Below, in pieces: positions 33,126 to 42,449 of a DNA stretch of 64,000 nucleotides. Both the position numbers and the translations under genes were made by a program. A model generated the notes under the pieces. It worked only from the letters and a program-made list of their open reading frames with translations. It searched no databases and had not been told where the DNA came from. The first letter of the stretch is position 1. Every line of letters begins with the position of its first letter. The stretch lies in contig NC_015275.1 of the NCBI RefSeq assembly GCF_000178835.2, forward strand, positions 827,001-891,000. The letters are read 5' to 3'. The stretch is from Cellulosilyticum lentocellum DSM 5427. GTDB taxonomy: Bacteria; Bacillota; Clostridia; Lachnospirales; Cellulosilyticaceae.

Positions 33126-35727
33126 GGTGCAAAATACCAAGGCCATTCGTAATCTTGCCAAAAGGAATTATGAGAGCAATAAAAAGCGTAACCAAATAGC
33201 TATTATGGCTATAATATTAACAACTATTTTGTTTACTACGCTATTTACTTTAGGGGCAGGTATTATCAAAAGTATGGAATATAATAATATGCGCATGGCA
33301 GGAGGTTCAGCCCATGCCTCTTTAAAGTATTTAAGCGAAGAAGAATACCAAAAGTTATCTGGGCATCCTTTGATTGAGAAAATTGGTAAAAGTATTTTTG
33401 TAGGACAAGTGGAAGACATAGCCTTAAGTAAAAGACCTGTTGAGATTGATTACTGTGATAAAGTGAGTGCCGAGCTAGGCTTTATTGAATTAAAGGAAGG
33501 AACTTTCCCCCGAGATAAAGATCAAATTGTATTAGATGATTTAACCCTCAAACGACTGGGAATAACCCCTAAGGTAGGAGAGAAGGTTAGTTTGTCCATA
33601 GACTTTAATGATCGAATTGAAACAGTAGACTTTACCTTAAGTGGTTGGTATGAGGGAGACCCTGCTTTTACTGTTGGAATAGGACTTGTTTCAGAAAGCT
33701 TTGTTAAAGCTTATTTGCCAGGTAGAGGACAAGCTGTTAAAAAAGATAATGATATAAATGGTTCTATTAGAGCAGATCTTTACTTTAAAAATAGCAGGAA
33801 CATTGAAGGCAATGTGCAAAAGGTGATTACAGATAGCGGTTACTCTATGGAAGAGGATGCTGATAATCGTATTTACTATGGTGTTAATTGGTCTTATATG
33901 AGTGCCTCCTTAGATCATAACATCGGAAGCATCGTGGCAGTTGTTTTAGGAATAGTACTTATTATGCTAACGGGCTATTTAATTATTTATAATACTTTTC
34001 AAATCTCAGTTATTAAAGAAATACGTTTTTATGGTTTATTAAAAACCATAGGAACAACAGGCAGACAAATAAAAAGCATGATTAAACAAGAAGCCTTTAG
34101 GATGTGTTTATGGGGGATTCCTTTAGGACTTATACTAGGCTTTGGAATGGGAGCACTTTTCCTCCCACTTTTAACAGCTCATATGCAAGGGGGAAAAAGT
34201 AGTTTAAGCTTTAGTCCTATGATTTTTATAGGTTCAGCTGTATTTGCTATGATTACAGTGCTTTTAAGCTGCAATAAGCCTGCTAAAGTTGCTGCTAAGA
34301 TAACACCTGTAGAAGCCGTTAAATGGAGTGGTGTAGACCAAAATTATACCCAGAAACAGAAAAGAACAAATGGGTCTAAGCTTTATCAAATGGCCCTAGC
34401 TAACTTAAGCAGAAATCGAAAGCGTACCATTATAGCCATTATCTCCATGTCACTGAGTTTGGTATTAATGAATGCTGTATTTTGCTTAGCCAATAGCTTT
34501 GATATGAATAAATTCGTAAGTAAATTTATCGATTGCGATTTTCAAGTAGCTCATGCTAGCTATTTTAACAATGATTATCGTCAGGAGCAAAAGGAGGTAG
34601 ATGATGAGCTTGTAGCAGCGCTTGTAGCGCAACCAACTTTTGCAGGAGGTGGAGGCGTTTATACACCTATGGGAATAGAGATTAGGGCTGAATATGAAGG
34701 TGAAGTTAATTTTTATGGCCAGCACATGCACTTTGATAAAACGCAAGGTATTTACACAGGGATTTATGCCATGGATGATTTTAACCTTGAAGGATTAGAT
34801 ATTGTTAAAGGCGAACTAGATATAGAAAAGTTCAAGTCAGGAAATTATTTGCTTTTAGGATTAATGGATGATGACTATGGTAATATACTTTATGATGAAG
34901 CACTTTATGATATAGGAGATAAGGTGAAGCTTAAGGTGCTTGAAGACATTCTAACAGACCCTAATCTGAATGACTTTGATAAAGATACAGGCATAGCTTA
35001 TGATCAGCAAGGAAAAGTCATAGAAAGACCAATTACTGAAGTTTATGGCAGAGAAAAAGAATATGAAATTATGGGTTTCTATCGTATGACCTATACCAAT
35101 ACGAGTAGAACATATGCAGATTTAGTAACCTTTGCTATGCCAGTAGAAGAGCTTAAAACCTATACACCACAAATAAGTCGAATGACTTATTTATGCGAAA
35201 GCATAGAGGGGGAAGAGGCGCAAATAGAATTATTCCTTAAAAATTACACAGAAGCAGTCAATCAAACGATGAATTATTGTTCAAGAGAAAGTTATAAACA
35301 AGATTTTTTTGAGTTTAGAAATGTATTAGTACTTGTAGGAGGCGCTTTGTGCTTAATTATTGGTTTAATTGGCTTACTTAACTTTATCAATGCCATGAGT
35401 ACTAGCATTATTGCAAGACAAAAAGAATTTGCTATGTTAAAAAGTATAGGCATGACAAAAAAACAACTCCTTAGCATGCTCACCTTTGAAGGCATTTACT
35501 ATGCAATATATACTTCTGTAGCTTCTCTGATTATAACCTTGCTGATATCCTATACAGCTTTAAAAAATTTAACCAAGGCTATATGGTTTCTAAGCTTTGA
35601 ACTTACTGTAGCGCCTCTATTAATAGCATGCACTTTATTATTCATTTTAACAGCGCTCATACCTGGTTGGTCGTATCATACGAATAACAAAAATGCCATT
35701 GTTGAAGAACTAAAAGATAGCGAATAG
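33118..35727 (+). CDS. FtsX-type ABC permease
   Basis: This 869-residue membrane protein has two FtsX/MacB permease cores. Each has a TM helix, a large external domain (about 200 and 260 residues) and three further TM helices (IGSIVAVVLGIVLIMLTGYL..., VLVLVGGALCLIIGLIGLLN...). The ATG at 33118 overlaps the ATPase gene; upstream in-frame codons read its other frame. With the ATPase it forms an exporter or a flux-sensor of the type that detects cell-envelope stress or antimicrobial peptides. The following two-component genes support a sensing and resistance role. Confidence 0.9.
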   Translation: MFKVQNTKAIRNLAKRNYESNKKRNQIAIMAIILTTILFTTLFTLGAGIIKSMEYNNMRMAGGSAHASLKYLSEEEYQKLSGHPLIEKIGKSIFVGQVEDIALSKRPVEIDYCDKVSAELGFIELKEGTFPRDKDQIVLDDLTLKRLGITPKVGEKVSLSIDFNDRIETVDFTLSGWYEGDPAFTVGIGLVSESFVKAYLPGRGQAVKKDNDINGSIRADLYFKNSRNIEGNVQKVITDSGYSMEEDADNRIYYGVNWSYMSASLDHNIGSIVAVVLGIVLIMLTGYLIIYNTFQISVIKEIRFYGLLKTIGTTGRQIKSMIKQEAFRMCLWGIPLGLILGFGMGALFLPLLTAHMQGGKSSLSFSPMIFIGSAVFAMITVLLSCNKPAKVAAKITPVEAVKWSGVDQNYTQKQKRTNGSKLYQMALANLSRNRKRTIIAIISMSLSLVLMNAVFCLANSFDMNKFVSKFIDCDFQVAHASYFNNDYRQEQKEVDDELVAALVAQPTFAGGGGVYTPMGIEIRAEYEGEVNFYGQHMHFDKTQGIYTGIYAMDDFNLEGLDIVKGELDIEKFKSGNYLLLGLMDDDYGNILYDEALYDIGDKVKLKVLEDILTDPNLNDFDKDTGIAYDQQGKVIERPITEVYGREKEYEIMGFYRMTYTNTSRTYADLVTFAMPVEELKTYTPQISRMTYLCESIEGEEAQIELFLKNYTEAVNQTMNYCSRESYKQDFFEFRNVLVLVGGALCLIIGLIGLLNFINAMSTSIIARQKEFAMLKSIGMTKKQLLSMLTFEGIYYAIYTSVASLIITLLISYTALKNLTKAIWFLSFELTVAPLLIACTLLFILTALIPGWSYHTNNKNAIVEELKDSE

Positions 35728-35889
35728 GTACATAACTGACTATAAGGGAAAATGTTACAAAGCACTTTTAAATGTTGTATAATAAAGAAAATAGTAATTA
35801 TTTAGTATTTAATACAGAAAAGTACTTATGTAGGCGGCGCTCATTATAAGACTAAATAATGATCATCAGTTGTAAAAGGGAGAAGTAAC

Positions 35890-36576
35890 ATGAAAGCCAT
35901 TCTTATTATAGAAGATGATTTAGCTTTATCCAGAGGAATTGCTTTAGCTATGCAGCAACTAGGCTATGAAATGTCTGAAGCTTCGGATTTAAAAACAGCT
36001 AGACATAAGCTGAGTCTTAAGCCTTTTGACCTAATTCTTTTAGATATTAATCTACCTGATGGAAGTGGACTCGTGCTTTGTAAGGAAATAAGAGAAAAAT
36101 TCAGTTCGGCTGTTATTTTTATTACAGCTAATGACTTAGAGATGGATGAAGTAGTGGGGCTAGAGGCAGGGGCAGATGATTATATTACCAAGCCTTTTAG
36201 CTTAGCTGTGCTGCGTGCTAGGATTCAAGCAGTTTTGAGGAGAAAAGAGCAGATAGATAAGCAAATTATTTATTTAGAGAACTTTAGTTTTAATTTTGAT
36301 GCTATGACCTTTTTAAAAGGGAATGAAGCGTTGGTTTTAAGTAAAACAGAGCAGCGACTACTTAGATTACTAGTAATGAATAGGGGACTAATCCTTTCTA
36401 GAGAGGACTTATTAGAACGCATCTGGGATGGCGGCGAATTTGTGGATGAAAATGCGCTTTCAGTAACAGTTCGTAGGCTCAGAGAAAAATTAGAAGATAA
36501 TCCTGCAAAGCCTCAATATATTAAAACCATTTATGGTATTGGTTATACTTGGGCTATAAGGAGTGAGGCAGAATGA
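35890..36576 (+). CDS. OmpR-family response regulator
   Basis: The 228-residue protein has a receiver domain (about 1-118; IEDD, phosphoacceptor Asp52 in LLDINLPDGSG, ITAND, Lys in TKPF) and a winged-helix DNA-binding domain (about 130-226; LSKTEQRLLRLLVMNRGLIL, SVTVRRLREKLEDNP, YGIGYTW). It should bind a direct or inverted repeat near the upstream ABC promoter. It is followed by the kinase with an ATGA overlap. Confidence 0.95.
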   Translation: MKAILIIEDDLALSRGIALAMQQLGYEMSEASDLKTARHKLSLKPFDLILLDINLPDGSGLVLCKEIREKFSSAVIFITANDLEMDEVVGLEAGADDYITKPFSLAVLRARIQAVLRRKEQIDKQIIYLENFSFNFDAMTFLKGNEALVLSKTEQRLLRLLVMNRGLILSREDLLERIWDGGEFVDENALSVTVRRLREKLEDNPAKPQYIKTIYGIGYTWAIRSEAE

Positions 36577-37493
36577 AGTTATTAACCATCATCATGATAG
36601 TAGTTTGTCTGGTAGCATTAGCATGCATCATTATAGCTGTTAAAGCTTATAAAGAAGCCAAAAGAACTATGCAGGGTTTAGAGGAGATGCTAGAGCTTGT
36701 GATTAAGGATGAGTTTAATGAAAGTAGCTTTGATGAATCAAGGCAATCCGCCTTAGAAGCAAAACTTGCAAAATTTCTTACAAGTAGCCAGCTAGCTCAG
36801 CAAAATATTAAAGTGCAGCATCGGCATATTAAAAGTTTGATTTCTGATATTTCTCATCAAACAAAGACGCCTATTGCTAATTTATTACTTTATAGTGAAC
36901 TTTTAAAGGAAAAAGAATTACCAGAAGAAGTAAGTGAGTTAGTGACTCAAATAAGCTTCCAAAGTGAAAAATTAGATTTCCTTATACGTTCCTTAGTAAA
37001 ACTCTCTCGTCTTGAGAATGGCATAATTACCGTGACGCCAACAACTAATAATCTAGTACCACTTATTAATAAGGCACTAGAAGAAGCAAAGGCAAAACTG
37101 GAGGAGAAGAAGCTAAGACTTCAATGGGAACTAAGTGAAGGAAGATATATAGCAAGATTTGATGGTAAATGGACACAAGAAGTGTTTGCTAATCTATTAG
37201 ACAATGCCATTAAGTATACGGCTGAGGAAGGTAGCATTACTATTAAGATCAGTGAATATGAGATGTTTTGCAGAGTGGATTTTATAGATACAGGAATAGG
37301 TATTACAGAAGAAGAGTTGGCTCTTATTTTTAAGCGCTTTTACAGAAGCCCTAGAGTTGCAAAAAAAGAGGGAGTAGGGATAGGGTTATACTTAGCTAGA
37401 GAAATTGTAGTGGCGGAGAGCGGTTATATAAAGGTCACTTCAGAAGTAGGAAAGGGTAGCTGCTTTTCTGTATTTTTGCCGAGAAGTAGATAA
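36573..37493 (+). CDS. Sensor histidine kinase
   Basis: This 306-residue kinase has one N-terminal transmembrane helix (LTIIMIVVCLVALACIIIAV) and no sizeable external domain, then the H box ISHQTKTPIANLL (His95), N box ANLLDNAIKYT, G1 box DTGIGI and G2 box GVGIGLYLAREI. Small intramembrane-type kinases without a sensor domain are typical of ABC-coupled Bce modules, where the permease senses the ligand. It overlaps the regulator gene by 4 nt. Confidence 0.93.
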   Translation: MKLLTIIMIVVCLVALACIIIAVKAYKEAKRTMQGLEEMLELVIKDEFNESSFDESRQSALEAKLAKFLTSSQLAQQNIKVQHRHIKSLISDISHQTKTPIANLLLYSELLKEKELPEEVSELVTQISFQSEKLDFLIRSLVKLSRLENGIITVTPTTNNLVPLINKALEEAKAKLEEKKLRLQWELSEGRYIARFDGKWTQEVFANLLDNAIKYTAEEGSITIKISEYEMFCRVDFIDTGIGITEEELALIFKRFYRSPRVAKKEGVGIGLYLAREIVVAESGYIKVTSEVGKGSCFSVFLPRSR

Positions 37494-37500
37494 TAAGATA

Positions 37501-37540
37501 CAAATAGAGCCGAACAATTTGTTCGGCTCTATTTGCGTTT
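37501..37540. terminator. Bidirectional terminator
   Basis: caaatagagccgaac (37501-37515) and gttcggctctatttg (37521-37535) form a perfect 15-bp hairpin with loop aattt, followed by cgttttat. It separates the two-component genes from the convergent GH9 cellulase. Confidence 0.88.
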
Positions 37541-37549
37541 TATCTATCA

Positions 37550-39556
37550 TTATTTAATTAATGTATCGTTGTAATAAACTTCATAGCCGTTATCAACTAA
37601 ATTTTCATAGCCAGACCAATCACTTTGAGCAAAGCGAACACCTAAATTAAGTGAACCAGAGTTTGGTGCCATGCTATAGGTAGTATCAAAAGTGATTTCT
37701 AGATAACCATCTTTAAAAGTACCTTTTACTCCAGAAGAAAGGTTCACATACCATGGAGATACATTAAGCTGAAGACCTGCACTATCACACCAGAAGCTTT
37801 GACTCTTTGTACTTGTTTTGGTGTAGTAGTAGCGAATGCTGAGCTTAGAAAGATCAAGATTTTGACTACCTACAGAGGTGATAGCATATTGCTGATTGAC
37901 AGAGCTACCTAACTGCGTAGTAACGCTAACCTTAGGAATAACACCTTCTGTAGGAGTAGGTGTTGGTGTAGGAGTAGGCGTTGGTGTAGGAGTAGGCGTT
38001 GGTGTAGGAGTAGGCGTTGGTGTAGGAGTAGGCGTTGGTGTAGGAGTAGGCGTTGGTGTAGGAGTAGGCGTTGGTGTAGGTGTAGGCGTTGGTGTAGGAG
38101 TAGGCGTTGGTGTAGGAGTAGGCGTTGGTGTAGGAGTAGGCGTTGGTGTAGGTGTTGGTGTAGGAACAGGTCCGTCCTGATTGGAGGCTAAACCTGCAAG
38201 TGCACCAACGAGCCCAGCATTATAATCAATACCTACTTCTGTATAAACATAATCATTACCATTATCACTATATTGGTCGTTAGAGTTAGGACCACCCACT
38301 AATGCACCTGTAAGTACATGTTTGGCAGGTTTTAAGTTACCGCTATCTGCATAGGTATAGCCGTTAGCAGCTCTATGATGTGGATAGAGTGGATATTTAG
38401 AACCATAACCAACCATATAAGACATACGATTAGGGTTGTTACCAAGAATGTAATTGATTTGAGAAGTAGCTAAGGATTTTGCAGCTGTATCTCCTGTTAA
38501 ATCATAATACTGAAGGGCAATCATAGACTCAGCTGCTGAATATCTGAGTACGCCCCAGTTATTTAAGTATTTTAATCCACCAGGTGTGGTTGGAACACTG
38601 TTATACCAGTAATTCAAGTTATGCTCTATGGCATCTAAATAAACAGAATTATTAGTTAGCTTATAGAGCTGGATAGTAGCAGGACTGAGCATATTGTCCC
38701 AGCACATAGTCCATTCATCTACTGCAATACCAGTAGAAGTTTTCATATAATTTTCAGCATCATTAAGATAAGCTGAATTACCTGTAATTTGATATAACCA
38801 AGTAGCTGCCCATGCTAAATCATCTTTGTAGCTACTAGAGGTATAGAAGCTTTGACCTTGGCTAGTACCTGGTTTAACTTTAGCTAAGGCATAAAGTGAT
38901 TTGGCAGCAGCTAAACAGCGATCAGCATAAGCTGAATCAATATCTTTGTAGTTTAGATACATTAAGCTAAGTGCAGCAGAAGCTTCACCAGCTACATCTG
39001 AACCAGCATTATTGGCATCTACCTTAAACATAGTAGAGCGGTCACCTTGAACTTCAGGGGCACCCCAATAACTATGATCGGCATTACCATCACCAACCTG
39101 ATAATAGAAAACATTTGCATTAGGATGAGATTTTAATAAATAATCTGTAAAATGTTTAAGCGTTTGTAATGCTTTTTCTGTAGCACCCGCTTTATCAAAG
39201 CCATCTTTGTATTCATAAAAACTCCAACCAAGTACACTTGCTGCGTAACCTTGAGTGATGCCAAATTTAACATGGTCACCACAGTCATGATAACCACCAT
39301 TTAAATCAAGGCCTACATCTTTGCCATCATTCACATGGCAGGCACCACGCCAGTCAAAGGCATTATTAGTACCAGCTTCTTTACCACATTTATTGGCATC
39401 ATAGAATTGGATACCATACTTTAATGCGGTTAAATAGTCATAATCAGTAGCAGCTTGAGTTGGATTAAAGTTACCTAGTAGTGAGAATATAGAGCCAAAA
39501 ACGGCGCAACCTGTAAGTAAAGCCACATTTCTTTTCATGTGAGTACGTTTTTTCAT
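37550..39556 (-). CDS. GH9 cellulase with (PT)n linker and CBM3
   Basis: This 668-residue secreted enzyme has a signal peptide (1-36, ending QAA), an immediate GH9 catalytic domain without Ig module (about 38-465) with [13 protein letters not shown] (Asp91, Asp94), HHRAANG and the acid Glu in [11 protein letters not shown], a linker of about 70 residues of Pro-Thr dipeptides and a C-terminal CBM3-type module (about 545-668, [18 protein letters not shown]). Expected activity is endo- or processive cleavage of beta-1,4-glucan. The ribosome binding site is aaggagg, 8 nt before the ATG. No dockerin or SLH is present, so the protein is released or bound through CBM3. Confidence 0.94.
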   Translation of the reverse strand: MKKRTHMKRNVALLTGCAVFGSIFSLLGNFNPTQAATDYDYLTALKYGIQFYDANKCGKEAGTNNAFDWRGACHVNDGKDVGLDLNGGYHDCGDHVKFGITQGYAASVLGWSFYEYKDGFDKAGATEKALQTLKHFTDYLLKSHPNANVFYYQVGDGNADHSYWGAPEVQGDRSTMFKVDANNAGSDVAGEASAALSLMYLNYKDIDSAYADRCLAAAKSLYALAKVKPGTSQGQSFYTSSSYKDDLAWAATWLYQITGNSAYLNDAENYMKTSTGIAVDEWTMCWDNMLSPATIQLYKLTNNSVYLDAIEHNLNYWYNSVPTTPGGLKYLNNWGVLRYSAAESMIALQYYDLTGDTAAKSLATSQINYILGNNPNRMSYMVGYGSKYPLYPHHRAANGYTYADSGNLKPAKHVLTGALVGGPNSNDQYSDNGNDYVYTEVGIDYNAGLVGALAGLASNQDGPVPTPTPTPTPTPTPTPTPTPTPTPTPTPTPTPTPTPTPTPTPTPTPTPTPTPTPTPTPTPTPTPTPTPTPTPTEGVIPKVSVTTQLGSSVNQQYAITSVGSQNLDLSKLSIRYYYTKTSTKSQSFWCDSAGLQLNVSPWYVNLSSGVKGTFKDGYLEITFDTTYSMAPNSGSLNLGVRFAQSDWSGYENLVDNGYEVYYNDTLIK
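37950..38170 (-). repeat. 18-bp tandem repeats encoding the Pro-Thr linker
   Basis: On the plus strand the unit taggagtaggcgttggtg repeats about twelve times with small variants, encoding three Pro-Thr pairs per unit on the minus strand. The tract is prone to length change by slippage. An antisense frame through it (Gly-Val repeats) is an artefact. Confidence 0.9.
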
Positions 39557-39864
39557 ACTCTGTTCCTCCTTAGAATTTTGGATTTAGATTTAACAAATTA
39601 TTTCTAAAAGTGATAAGACATGATGTCTAAGACAATACAAATTATACTATAAAGAGATTAATTGTCAGAAAAATAGGGGCAAGTTGTAAGAAAAATTGGC
39701 ATATGTTGAAAGCAATAATCTTATTAAGAGCTCAATAAATCTGTGTTACTGGGGAAATACACTATTAATAATTTGTTTAAAGTTTTGAATTATAGATTTA
39801 TTGTATCTCGATTATGAGAATTTTAATAGATAAGAATGATTTATATTATATAAATTAGCACATT
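39557..39864. other. Intergenic region, no gene recognised
   Basis: AT-rich promoter region of the minus-strand GH9 gene and flanking spacer. No reading frame, riboswitch or RNA gene recognised. Confidence 0.4.
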
Positions 39865-39916
39865 AAAAAGGAGTGTTGCGAACTAGTTACCTAGTTTTAC
39901 AACACTCCTTTTTAAT
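39865..39916. terminator. Orphan long terminator-like hairpin
   Basis: aaaaaggagtgttg (39865-39878) pairs perfectly with caacactccttttt (39900-39913), with an inner aactag / ctagtt stem (39881-39896), a total of about 20 bp. No gene ends just before it on either strand, so it may belong to a small RNA or mark a lost gene. A 68-codon frame downstream (39873-40079) is not convincing. Confidence 0.6.
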
Positions 39917-40098
39917 CCAGGACTTTGTTATCTACTTATGTAAGCTTATACATAGTTTTTTGAGAGCACTGTGTTTAAAAGAAGTTTTTATATCTACTCA
40001 AAATGTCAAAAGATTTAGTCATTTAATTGAAAATTATACTATAACAAGTTATGCTATAAATAGTAATATTTTTACATAATCACAGAAGGGGATGTGAC

Positions 40099-40226
40099 AT
40101 GAGGACATACAAGTTTTATACCTATGGCATACCTATGTCAGTGGATAAAGAGAGGGGTGCTACAAGGACATCACTTTATTAGGAGATAAAGTAAAAATAC
40201 AATTAGCACCTAACCTAACAATATAA
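40099..40226 (+). pseudogene. Truncated, frameshifted gene remnant
   Basis: ATG 40099 has a good ribosome binding site (gaagggg) and encodes MRTYKFYTYGIPMSVDKERG and then stops at 40180-40182. In an adjacent frame the sequence continues TLLGDKVKIQLAPNLTI to TAA 40224-40226. This looks like the start and a shifted end of a small gene that was broken. The family is not recognised. Confidence 0.3.
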
Positions 40227-40288
40227 GAATTAGGTTTATTAGTGTTAGTAGTGGTATAGAAGAGATGAATTTAAGGGGGAAGGCCAGA

Positions 40289-41566
40289 ATGATAATTATA
40301 TTTGATTTGGACGGGACTTTATTTCAAACAGCATTATGCGATATTGCAGCTGTAAATCACTTGTTTGATGAGTTAGCGATAGAAAAAGTAGATGATACGG
40401 CAATAACATATAATATTGGGAAAAAAACTTTTGAGTTTTTAACAAACATACTGCCTCCTCATATAAAACAGCAAGATGTGTATGATCGTTTTCGTGAATT
40501 AGAGCAGAAAGAAGTAAGAGAAAATGGCATATTATTCCCTGGTGTTATAGAGCTGCTTGAAGAACTTGTATCGAAGGGACATACACTTATTATTTGTTCA
40601 AACGGAAGCTCAGAATATATTGAACTTGTACTAAAAAAGACAGGAATAACTAAATATTTTTCTAATATATATAGCGCAAAAGAGGCTAACAATAAAGGAG
40701 AGGTTATAAGAAAAATATTAGACAATAATTCACCAGCAGTTGTTATAGGAGATACCCTATCAGATATAGAGGCAGCTGCGGAAAATAATATTCCATCTAT
40801 AGCTGCTATGTATGGTTATGGCAATATAAATGAATTGGGGGCGGCTACGTATATTATACAGAATGTTACAGACATCATCGGATATGTAAATCGAATAGAA
40901 ATCTTTTATGCCATAACAGACCGAAGTATACGAAAAGGCAAAAAGGTAATAGGTATTAACGGTGTAGATACATCGGGAAAAACAGTATTTACAAAAGCAT
41001 ATTCTAAGTTTCTTTCAAGTTTAAAAATCAAGAATACGATTATACATATTGATGACTACCATAATCCTGCTGAATTGCGTTGTAAGGGAGATAATGAAAT
41101 AGAAGCTTATTATCATAATGCGTTTAACTATGACCAAGTTATTGATGAAATTTTAGGTCCACTGAGTGAGTTGAAATCTATTAATAAAGATGTTTTGTGC
41201 TTGAATTTAGATACTAATAAATACGAAAATTTTATTCATTATAATATAGATGAAAATACTATTGTATTAATAGAGGGAGTGCTTTTGTTTAGAGAACCAT
41301 TGCTCAAATATTTGGATACAACTGTATTTTTGCATATTGATTTTGATGAAGTATTAAGGCGGATGCAGGTAAGGGATGTCCCGAAATATGGAGAAGGATT
41401 TATAAAAAAATATGCAAATAAGTATATACCAGTACAGAGGAAGTATCTTGAAGAATACAGACCTGAGCAAAGAAGTGATATTGTGATTAATAATCAGGAT
41501 TATTTTAATCCAAGATTAGGCGCATATTGTGAAGGAAAGGATGATATTTACAACAATAGAAAATAA
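40289..41566 (+). CDS. HAD phosphatase fused to uridine kinase-like domain
   Basis: In this 425-residue protein, residues 1-210 are a haloacid-dehalogenase phosphatase of the phosphoglycolate-phosphatase type (IFDLDGTLF with Asp6 and Asp8, IICSNGSSEYIE, GDTLSDIEAA). Residues about 215-425 are a P-loop kinase of the uridine-kinase/phosphoribulokinase type: Walker A GVDTSGKT (225-232), HIDDYHNP (catalytic acid and substrate region), LIEGVLLFREPLL and FLHIDFDEVLRRMQVRD. The ATG at 40289 has aaggggg; the upstream ATG 40265 has no site. The fused activities suggest a balanced phosphorylation and dephosphorylation of a nucleoside or sugar, or salvage proofreading. The substrate is unknown. Confidence 0.85.
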   Translation: MIIIFDLDGTLFQTALCDIAAVNHLFDELAIEKVDDTAITYNIGKKTFEFLTNILPPHIKQQDVYDRFRELEQKEVRENGILFPGVIELLEELVSKGHTLIICSNGSSEYIELVLKKTGITKYFSNIYSAKEANNKGEVIRKILDNNSPAVVIGDTLSDIEAAAENNIPSIAAMYGYGNINELGAATYIIQNVTDIIGYVNRIEIFYAITDRSIRKGKKVIGINGVDTSGKTVFTKAYSKFLSSLKIKNTIIHIDDYHNPAELRCKGDNEIEAYYHNAFNYDQVIDEILGPLSELKSINKDVLCLNLDTNKYENFIHYNIDENTIVLIEGVLLFREPLLKYLDTTVFLHIDFDEVLRRMQVRDVPKYGEGFIKKYANKYIPVQRKYLEEYRPEQRSDIVINNQDYFNPRLGAYCEGKDDIYNNRK

Positions 41567-41664
41567 AGCTTATTTCAATTCAGAACTTTTTTCTCATAAT
41601 CTTGCTTTACCTAATGCTGCAATACTAAATATTTGTTTAATCTATTTACCACCAGAGTAAAGTG

Positions 41665-41692
41665 AAAAACTGACCATCAAGGTCAGTTTTTT
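41665..41692. terminator. Bidirectional terminator overlapping the DUF1622 stop codon
   Basis: aaaaactgacc (41665-41675) pairs with ggtcagttttt (41681-41691), loop atcaa. The TGA of the minus-strand gene (41683-41685) lies inside the stem. Confidence 0.88.
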
Positions 41693-42039
41693 TGTTTGGA
41701 GTTATATTCGGGAGCATTCTCGGCGTTATCTTGTTTGATTTCCCAGTAGATGATAAGCGTAATAAGAATACGAAGGAGGACAATGGCTCCAAGGATAGCA
41801 ATTTCTTGAAGGCTTCTAACCAATACCGTTTTTAAGATCTCAGCAGCGAGTTTGAATTCTAAGGCCATAGCCATGGCTTCAGCAAATTGGTATTTGACAG
41901 GGTAATGTTCTTTCAAAAGCAAGGATTTTACGTATTGGTAAAAGGCTTTAAAGGCACCGATGGTAATAACGGTAATTCCCATTAGTTCGAGGAGATGAAT
42001 AGGAAGAGGAAGATAGCGAATGATTAATTCTTCTAACAT
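41683..42039 (-). CDS. DUF1622 family small membrane protein
   Basis: This 118-residue protein has two or three hydrophobic helices (LPLPIHLLELMGITVITIGA; an amphipathic middle EAMAMALEFKLAAEILKTVL; and EIAILGAIVLLRILITLIIY), the pattern of DUF1622. The function is unknown. The ribosome binding site is gggagg, 5 nt before the ATG. It is monocistronic and convergent with the HAD-kinase fusion gene. Confidence 0.82.
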   Translation of the reverse strand: MLEELIIRYLPLPIHLLELMGITVITIGAFKAFYQYVKSLLLKEHYPVKYQFAEAMAMALEFKLAAEILKTVLVRSLQEIAILGAIVLLRILITLIIYWEIKQDNAENAPEYNSKQKN

Positions 42040-42449
42040 AAGAGCCTCCCTTTTAGATTTGAAATTATTTTTTCTCGAATACGAGCAAAATATAAAAGAT
42101 TAAAAATTCACTCTAATAAATCATTAAAAGCTGATAGCAGTTTTTCTGTTCCATAACAAATAAGTAGATAGATATAGGTTGAGATGGATAAATAAAAATA
42201 AGACAATATAAAAATTTAACAAAAAATATCATAAAAACGTTAAAAAGTTAAAAAATATCATAAAATTAATTTGAGTTATGGTGTAATATATAATTAAAAT
42301 TATTTAAATAATTATTAAATTAAATGATAATTATAACTATTGCACAAAATCAAACTAGGAGGTCCTAATTACTTATTTGAGTAAAACTACATACATCAGT
42401 ATGTAATGATACTAATATACATAATTAAATTATTGAAAGGGGATCTATT
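42040..42449. other. Intergenic region upstream of the PL9 gene
   Basis: Very AT-rich. Direct repeats of a ttaaaaa-aaatatcataaa type (42225-42265) and a small inverted repeat catac / gtatg (42391-42404) could be regulatory. An isolated aggaggtcc at 42358-42366 is not followed by a reading frame. No gene is seen. Confidence 0.4.

Noticed and set aside
37896-38180. Plus-strand open frame encoding Gly-Val repeats
   Set aside because: It is the antisense shadow of the Pro-Thr linker tract in the cellulase gene; no ribosome binding site.
39873-40079. 68-codon frame in the 39.9 kb gap
   Set aside because: It begins inside a terminator hairpin, has no ribosome binding site and reads as low-complexity sequence.
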